Positions 5,198-9,072 of a stretch of DNA of 9,072 nt are shown here, one piece after another (position 1 is the first letter of the stretch; each line of letters opens with the position of its first letter). Under the pieces are notes generated by a model, which had not been told where the DNA came from, made no database searches, and saw only the letters and a program-made list of their open reading frames with translations. This DNA is from Bog-473 sp035534235 (GTDB lineage: Bacteria; Actinomycetota; Acidimicrobiia; Acidimicrobiales; RAAP-2): the NCBI GenBank assembly GCA_035534235.1, contig DATLSH010000072.1, positions 1 through 9,072 of the forward strand, given 5' to 3'. Position numbers and translations under genes: made by a program.

Positions 5198-6194
5198 CCG
5201 AGGGCACGGAGATCTGTTGAATCGCCAGGTCAGGGTCCTTCAGTCCGTGCCCGGTGAGGACGCACACCACCTTCGAACCCTCCGGGGCCCCGCTCTTGAT
5301 GAGCCCCGCCACGGACGCCGACGACGCGGCTTCGCAGAACACAGACTCCTGCTGGGCCAGGAAGCTGTAGGCCTCAAGTATCTCCTCATCGGTCACGGCT
5401 GTGATGGAACCGCCCGACTCGCTGGCTGCCGCGGTGGCCGCGTACCAGCTGGCGGGGTTCCCGATGCGGATGGCGGTGGCGATTGTCTCGGGATGCTCCA
5501 CCGGGTGGCCCAGAACGATGGGTGCCGCCCCGGCCGCTTGAAAGCCGAGCATCCGGGGCAACTTGGTGGACCGGCCCGCCTCCTTGTACTGCAGGTAGCC
5601 GCGCCAGTACGCCGAAATGTTGCCCGCGTTGCCGACAGGTATGCAGTGGAGGTCCGGGGCGTCGCCCAGGACATCGACGATTTCGAAGGCACCCGTCTTC
5701 TGGCCTTCAATGCGGTGCGGATTGACCGAGTTCACCACCGTGACCGGCGCATGATTGGGCAGGTCGCGCACGATCTCGAGCAGTTGGTCGAAGTTCCCCC
5801 GCACCTGGAGCACCCGTGCCCCGTGCATCAGGGCCTGGGCCAGCTTGCCGAGCGCGATGTGCCCATCGGGGATGAGAACCACGCAGGAGAGACCGGCCCG
5901 CGCTGCATAGGCAGCCGCCGAAGCCGACGTGTTGCCCGTTGACGCGCAGACGACCGCCTTGGCGCCTTCCTCGACCGCCATGGAGATGGCCATGGTCATG
6001 CCCCGATCCTTGAAGGATCCGGTCGGATTGGCCCCCTCGACCTTGAGCCACACCTCGGCACCCACGCGCTCCGACAGCCGCGGCGCCGGCACCAGGGGCG
6101 TGCCACCCTCCAGCAGCGTGACGATCGGTGACCCTGGGGAGATGGGGAGGAAGGACCGGTACTCCTCCATCACGCCGCGCCAGCCCGCGGTCAC
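5151..6194 (-). CDS. thrC: Threonine synthase
   Basis: ThrC is a PLP enzyme that converts O-phosphohomoserine to threonine and phosphate, the last step of threonine synthesis. The 347-residue protein is the short actinobacterial/Bacillus type. It opens with WRGVMEEYRSFLPI, followed by LLEGGTPLVPAPRL (27-40). The Schiff-base lysine is Lys62 in NPTGSFKDRGM (56-66); ASTGNTSASAAAYAARAG (84-101) and the phosphate-binding PVGNAGNISAYWRGY (187-200 region) follow. The GTG start at 6192-6194 overlaps the hom stop in GTGA, with GAAGG and GAGG upstream in hom; an in-frame ATG eight codons later has poorer spacing. Its substrate needs homoserine kinase, whose gene thrB often follows thrC in actinobacteria but is not present here. 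Confidence 0.97.
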   Translation of the reverse strand: MTAGWRGVMEEYRSFLPISPGSPIVTLLEGGTPLVPAPRLSERVGAEVWLKVEGANPTGSFKDRGMTMAISMAVEEGAKAVVCASTGNTSASAAAYAARAGLSCVVLIPDGHIALGKLAQALMHGARVLQVRGNFDQLLEIVRDLPNHAPVTVVNSVNPHRIEGQKTGAFEIVDVLGDAPDLHCIPVGNAGNISAYWRGYLQYKEAGRSTKLPRMLGFQAAGAAPIVLGHPVEHPETIATAIRIGNPASWYAATAAASESGGSITAVTDEEILEAYSFLAQQESVFCEAASSASVAGLIKSGAPEGSKVVCVLTGHGLKDPDLAIQQISVPSVIDLDLPAILAEVAL

Positions 6195-7519
6195 GCCTCG
6201 TGACCTTCTTCGCCGATGACGCGCAGCACACCGCTCACCCGGTCCACCGCCTGATGCATTCGGAGCTCATCGATGGTGGCCAGCAGGTCGCCTTCACGCG
6301 CCACATGGGTGAGGAAGATGAGGCGGGCCTCCTCGGCCAGCCCCACCTGCTCCATGGCCCGGATGGACACATTGTGATCGCCGAAGATCTTGGCCACTGC
6401 CGCCAGGACCCCCGGTCGGTCGGCCACGTCCATGCTGAGATAGAAGGCCGAGCGCATCTCGGTCTGGGCCCGAATGGTGGCGCTCGTGCGCTTGGGCGCC
6501 GGTGCCGGCGCTCCGGCGCGCAGGTTGCGTGAGGCATCGACGAGGTCGCCGAGCATGGCGCTGGCCGTCGGCCCGCCGCCGGCTCCCCGCCCGTAGAGCA
6601 TCAGCTCGCCACTGACGGCACCTTCGACGAACACGGCATTGAAGGCGCCCCGGACCGAAGCCAGCGGGTGCGCCCGCGGCACCATGGCCGGGTGCACGCG
6701 CACCGAGATCTCAGGGCCGCCGTCTATTAGTTCGGCCACGGCCAGGAGCTTGACTGCATAGCCGAGGTGGTTCGCATAGGCCACGTCGGCGGAGCTGAGG
6801 GCCGTGATGCCCTCCCGGTGGACGTCGGCATCGACCACGTCACTGCCGAAGGCCAGTGCGGCCAGGATCGCCGCCTTGGCCGCCGCATCGTGTCCCCCGA
6901 CGTCGGCGCTCGGGTCACGCTCGGCCAGACCGAGGTCCTGGGCCTCGGCCAGCGCCACTTCGTAGCTACACCCGTCCTCTTCCATCCGGGTCAGGATGAA
7001 GTTCGTCGTCCCGTTCACGATGCCCATGACCCGGACGATCTGCTCACCGGCCAGCGATTCGCGCAGGGGTCGGATGACCGGTATGGCGCCACCGACAGCC
7101 GCCTCGTAGAGGAGGTCGACGCCGGAAGCGGAGGCGACGTCAGCCAGCTCGGCGCCCGACACCGCCAGGAGCGCCTTGTTGGCCGTCACCACCGGCTTGC
7201 CGGCCCGCAGTGCCGCCCCAATGAGCTCGTGCGCCGGATGGAGTCCCCCGATCACCTCAACGACCACATCGACGTCAGGACGGGCGACCAGCTCGGCGGC
7301 CCCGGTGCAGATCAGCGCTCCGGGAATGAGCGCGGACCTCGGACGGGAGGGGTCAGCCACGGCGATGGCGACTAGTTCGAGGTGGATGCCCGTGCGCGCG
7401 GCGATGTCATCCTGGCGGGTCAGGAGGATTTCGGCCAGCGCACTGCCGACGTTGCCACAGCCCAAGAGGGCGACACGCACGGTCGGAGCCTCATGCGGCT
7501 TGGCCTTGGCGCCGGTCAC
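6191..7519 (-). CDS. hom: Homoserine dehydrogenase with C-terminal ACT domain
   Basis: Hom reduces aspartate semialdehyde to homoserine with NAD(P)H, the branch point towards threonine and methionine. Counting from GTG 7517-7519 (442 residues), the Rossmann motif is VALLGCGNVGS (16-26), VTANKALL (111-118) and EAAVGGAIPVI (139-149) follow, then GIVNGTTNFIL (166-176) and the catalytic region ADVGGHDAAAKAAIL (205-219). An ACT regulatory domain at about 356-436 (FYLSMDVADRPGVLAAVA) suggests feedback inhibition by threonine, as in other ACT-type Hom proteins. The start is ambiguous: GTG at 7478-7480 has GAGG 8 nt upstream and would give 429 residues beginning MRVALLG, while the upstream GTG has no well-spaced Shine-Dalgarno. 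The open frame extends further into lysA, but that part is a shadow. It lies 46 or 85 bp after lysA. Confidence 0.96.
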   Translation of the reverse strand: MTGAKAKPHEAPTVRVALLGCGNVGSALAEILLTRQDDIAARTGIHLELVAIAVADPSRPRSALIPGALICTGAAELVARPDVDVVVEVIGGLHPAHELIGAALRAGKPVVTANKALLAVSGAELADVASASGVDLLYEAAVGGAIPVIRPLRESLAGEQIVRVMGIVNGTTNFILTRMEEDGCSYEVALAEAQDLGLAERDPSADVGGHDAAAKAAILAALAFGSDVVDADVHREGITALSSADVAYANHLGYAVKLLAVAELIDGGPEISVRVHPAMVPRAHPLASVRGAFNAVFVEGAVSGELMLYGRGAGGGPTASAMLGDLVDASRNLRAGAPAPAPKRTSATIRAQTEMRSAFYLSMDVADRPGVLAAVAKIFGDHNVSIRAMEQVGLAEEARLIFLTHVAREGDLLATIDELRMHQAVDRVSGVLRVIGEEGHEA

Positions 7520-7565
7520 CCACCTACGGTACAGGCTCCCTGAGCAGCGGTTTGGCGAAAAGGGA

Positions 7566-8873
7566 TCAGGAATCGAGGCGCGTGAGATCGTCGAAGGTCT
7601 CGCGGCGCACGACCACCCGTGCGGTGCCGTCCGCCACGAACACCACGGCGGGGCGGGGAACCTTGTTGTAGTTGGAGGCCATGGCGTAGCCGTAGGCCCC
7701 GGTGACCGGCGTGGCCAGGATGTCACCGACGCGGAGGTCCTCGGGCACGAAGCCGTCGGGAACCACCAGGTCCCCGCTCTCGCAGTGCTTCCCCACCACC
7801 CGTACCGGCTGCGGTCGCGCCGCGCCCACCTCCCGCGGCAGGAACGCCTCGTACCCGCTCCCATAGAGGACGGGACGTGGGTTGTCGCTCATCCCGCCGT
7901 CGACGCTGACGTAGGTGCGTATCCCGTGCAACTGCTTGACCGTGCCCACCGTGTAGAGCGTGAGCCCGGCCGCGGCGACGATGGAGCGGCCCGGCTCCGC
8001 CGAGACCCGGGTGGCGGCGTCCAGCCCGGCGCGGGTACACGCCTGGCGGGTCACCTGCGCCCACTCGGCCTGCGTCGGCGCAGATTCACCGTTGACGTAG
8101 GGCACCCCGAGCCCGCCGCCGACCACCAGCTCGGGCAGGCTCAGCGGAGCGAAGAAGGCACCCAGCACCTCGGCCGCCTGCGCGAACGAGCCGGCGTCGA
8201 AGACCTGGCTGCCGATGTGGGCGTGCACACCCACCAGCTCCACTCCGGGCAGGAGCTCCAAGGCGGCGACCGCTTCGGCCGCTGCGCCGGAGGACACCGA
8301 GAAGCCGAATTTCGTGTCCTCCTGTCCGGTGCGGACGAACTCATGGGTGTGGGCCTCCACCCCCGGGGTCACCCTGACGAGTACCCGGGGGCGGTCCTGG
8401 CGCGCCGGAGCGGATTCGAGGAGCGTGCCGAGGCGCGCGATCTCGTCGAACGAGTCGACGACGATGCGACCCACGCCGGCGTCCATGGCCGTCGAGAGCT
8501 CCCCTGCCGACTTGTTGTTGCCATGCAGCACCAGCCGATCGGCCGGGACCCCGGTCGAGAGGGCGACGTGGAGCTCGCCGCCCGACGCCACATCGAGGTG
8601 CATGCCCTCTTCGTGGGCCAGGCGGGCCATGGCGCGGCACAGGAAGGCCTTGGTGGCGTAGGCCACCCCGTCCCCCCAGGCCTCCACGGCATCCCGGCAG
8701 GCACGGCGCAGGTGCTCCTCGTCGTAGACGAAGAGCGGGGTCCCGAATTCGGCGACCAGGTCGAGGAGATCGATGTCACCGACCCGCAGGTGCCCGTCCG
8801 CGCCCGCGGTCGCCGTACGCGGGAGCAGATGCCACTCCACCGGTGCGCTGGCCACCTCGTGATCCGCGGACAT
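7566..8873 (-). CDS. lysA: Diaminopimelate decarboxylase
   Basis: LysA decarboxylates meso-diaminopimelate to L-lysine using PLP; it acts in the cytoplasm as the last lysine step. The 435-residue protein has an alanine-racemase-like barrel and a C-terminal beta domain. Lys75 in VAYATKAFLCRA (70-81) is the PLP lysine. Further signatures are LDVASGGEL (93-101), HGNNKS (117-122), VHAHIGSQ (216-223), the phosphate-binding GGGLG (252-256) and EPGRS (293-297). Cys364 in GKHCESGD (361-368) and the late Tyr in GAYGYAMASNYN (392-403) are the catalytic and substrate-binding residues contributed across the dimer. The ATG at 8871-8873 has no Shine-Dalgarno (the upstream mRNA is pyrimidine-rich), consistent with a leaderless message. 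The gene is the first of lysA-hom-thrC. Confidence 0.98.
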   Translation of the reverse strand: MSADHEVASAPVEWHLLPRTATAGADGHLRVGDIDLLDLVAEFGTPLFVYDEEHLRRACRDAVEAWGDGVAYATKAFLCRAMARLAHEEGMHLDVASGGELHVALSTGVPADRLVLHGNNKSAGELSTAMDAGVGRIVVDSFDEIARLGTLLESAPARQDRPRVLVRVTPGVEAHTHEFVRTGQEDTKFGFSVSSGAAAEAVAALELLPGVELVGVHAHIGSQVFDAGSFAQAAEVLGAFFAPLSLPELVVGGGLGVPYVNGESAPTQAEWAQVTRQACTRAGLDAATRVSAEPGRSIVAAAGLTLYTVGTVKQLHGIRTYVSVDGGMSDNPRPVLYGSGYEAFLPREVGAARPQPVRVVGKHCESGDLVVPDGFVPEDLRVGDILATPVTGAYGYAMASNYNKVPRPAVVFVADGTARVVVRRETFDDLTRLDS

Positions 8874-8881
8874 GGGGAAGG

Positions 8882-8887
8882 AGGATA
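8882..8887 (-). promoter_or_regulatory. Candidate -10 box for a leaderless lysA transcript
   Basis: TATCCT (minus strand) fits the actinobacterial TAnnnT pattern and ends 8 bases before the lysA ATG. Transcription would therefore begin at or within a base or two of the start codon. The absence of any Shine-Dalgarno for lysA supports this. No clear -35 box is visible at 17-19 bp, so the call rests on spacing. Confidence 0.4.
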
Positions 8888-8948
8888 CGGCAGCTCCCGC
8901 CGTTCCCGGGACGGGGTCGGGGCATGGTCGGGCCGGGAGCGGGCCGGT

Positions 8949-8966
8949 GTCCGGCCAGTACCGGAC
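8949..8966. other. Inverted repeat between lysA and tRNA-Arg
   Basis: GTCCGG (8949-8954), a 6-nt spacer and CCGGAC (8961-8966) form a perfect 6+6 inverted repeat between the two divergent transcription units. It lies just upstream of the tRNA -10 candidate. It could be an operator for either direction, or chance in GC-rich DNA. Confidence 0.25.
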
Positions 8967-8976
8967 CCCTGCCGAC

Positions 8977-8982
8977 TACGAT
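8977..8982 (+). promoter_or_regulatory. Candidate -10 box of the tRNA-Arg gene
   Basis: TACGAT fits TAnnnT and ends 14 bases before the tRNA 5' end, which would give a very short leader to be removed by RNase P. No convincing -35 hexamer is seen at the expected distance. Confidence 0.4.
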
Positions 8983-8996
8983 CGTCTCCTGCTCAT

Positions 8997-9071
8997 GCCC
9001 CCGTAGCTCAGCGGATAGAGCACCGCCCTCCGGAGGCGGTGGCGCAGGTTCGAGTCCTGCCGGGGGCGCCA
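8997..9071 (+). tRNA. tRNA-Arg, anticodon CCG
   Basis: All arms fold perfectly. The acceptor stem is GCCCCCG (8997-9003) with CGGGGGC (9061-9067); the D stem is GCTC (9006-9009) with GAGC (9018-9021). The anticodon stem is CCGCC (9023-9027) with GGCGG (9035-9039) around loop CTCCGGA; the T stem is GCAGG (9044-9048) with CCTGC (9056-9060) around TTCGAGT. The anticodon CCG (9030-9032) reads CGG, a frequent arginine codon in GC-rich genomes. The D loop AGCGGATA carries the A expected of arginine tRNAs, the discriminator is G9068, and CCA (9069-9071) is encoded. In Mycobacterium a tRNA-Arg sits beside argS-lysA; here no argS lies between it and lysA, and it is transcribed divergently from lysA. 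Confidence 0.98.
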
Positions 9072-9072
9072 T

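Noticed and set aside
7520..7864. Hom frame extended into lysA
   Set aside because: The extra residues are the out-of-frame shadow of lysA and resemble no Hom N-terminus. GTG 7517-7519 or 7478-7480 is the real start.
8874..8996. Lysine riboswitch or T-box in front of lysA
   Set aside because: The 123-bp spacer lacks recognisable riboswitch or T-box elements, and lysA appears leaderless.
8776..9072. A minus-strand open frame over the tRNA and lysA 5' end
   Set aside because: It is antisense to a perfect tRNA-Arg and out of frame with lysA; no coding evidence.

Overview
This is a 9.07 kb piece of high-GC chromosome with the codon bias of an actinobacterium. Almost all of it is one leftward (minus-strand) run of housekeeping genes. 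Read in the direction of transcription the order is lysA, hom, thrC, rho, rpmE, prfA, prmC, then a divergent Sua5/YciO/YrdC-family gene. This matches the lysine/threonine-rho-L31-RF1-PrmC-Sua5 neighbourhood known from Mycobacterium and other Actinomycetota. The organism is most likely an actinomycetote. A deep-branching class such as Acidimicrobiia is possible, but that is a guess from divergence, not something shown here.

From the right edge: a complete tRNA-Arg(CCG) with encoded CCA lies on the plus strand, divergent from lysA. lysA has no Shine-Dalgarno and a -10-like box so close to its ATG that a leaderless mRNA is likely. lysA, hom and thrC supply the aspartate-family branch (lysine, homoserine, threonine); hom and thrC overlap by 4 nt. 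A 242-bp gap follows, where many actinobacteria carry thrB, but thrB is absent. The gap holds a good promoter for rho, a 12-bp AT palindrome between two direct repeats, and a leader of about 170 nt.

The second block is expression machinery. Rho has a long disordered Asn/Gln/Gly-rich and Arg-rich insertion. It is followed by ribosomal protein L31 (zinc type, with an unusual Pro/Thr/Glu/Ala tail), release factor 1, the PrmC methyltransferase that modifies release-factor GGQ glutamines, and the Sua5-like gene. prfA-prmC and prmC-Sua5-like are each joined by 4-nt stop/start overlaps (GTGA, TTGA), pointing to translational coupling.

At the left edge the Sua5-like frame stays open, but the last bases look more like the 3' end of a convergent plus-strand gene. 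There is no mobile element, CRISPR array or prophage. The most notable points are the Sua5-like protein lacking nearly all TsaC catalytic motifs, short in-frame DNA repeats that lengthen three otherwise conserved proteins (PrmC, L31, Rho), the palindrome and leader upstream of rho, and the missing thrB. I see no clear new multi-gene system. No gene-free stretch exceeds 300 bases.
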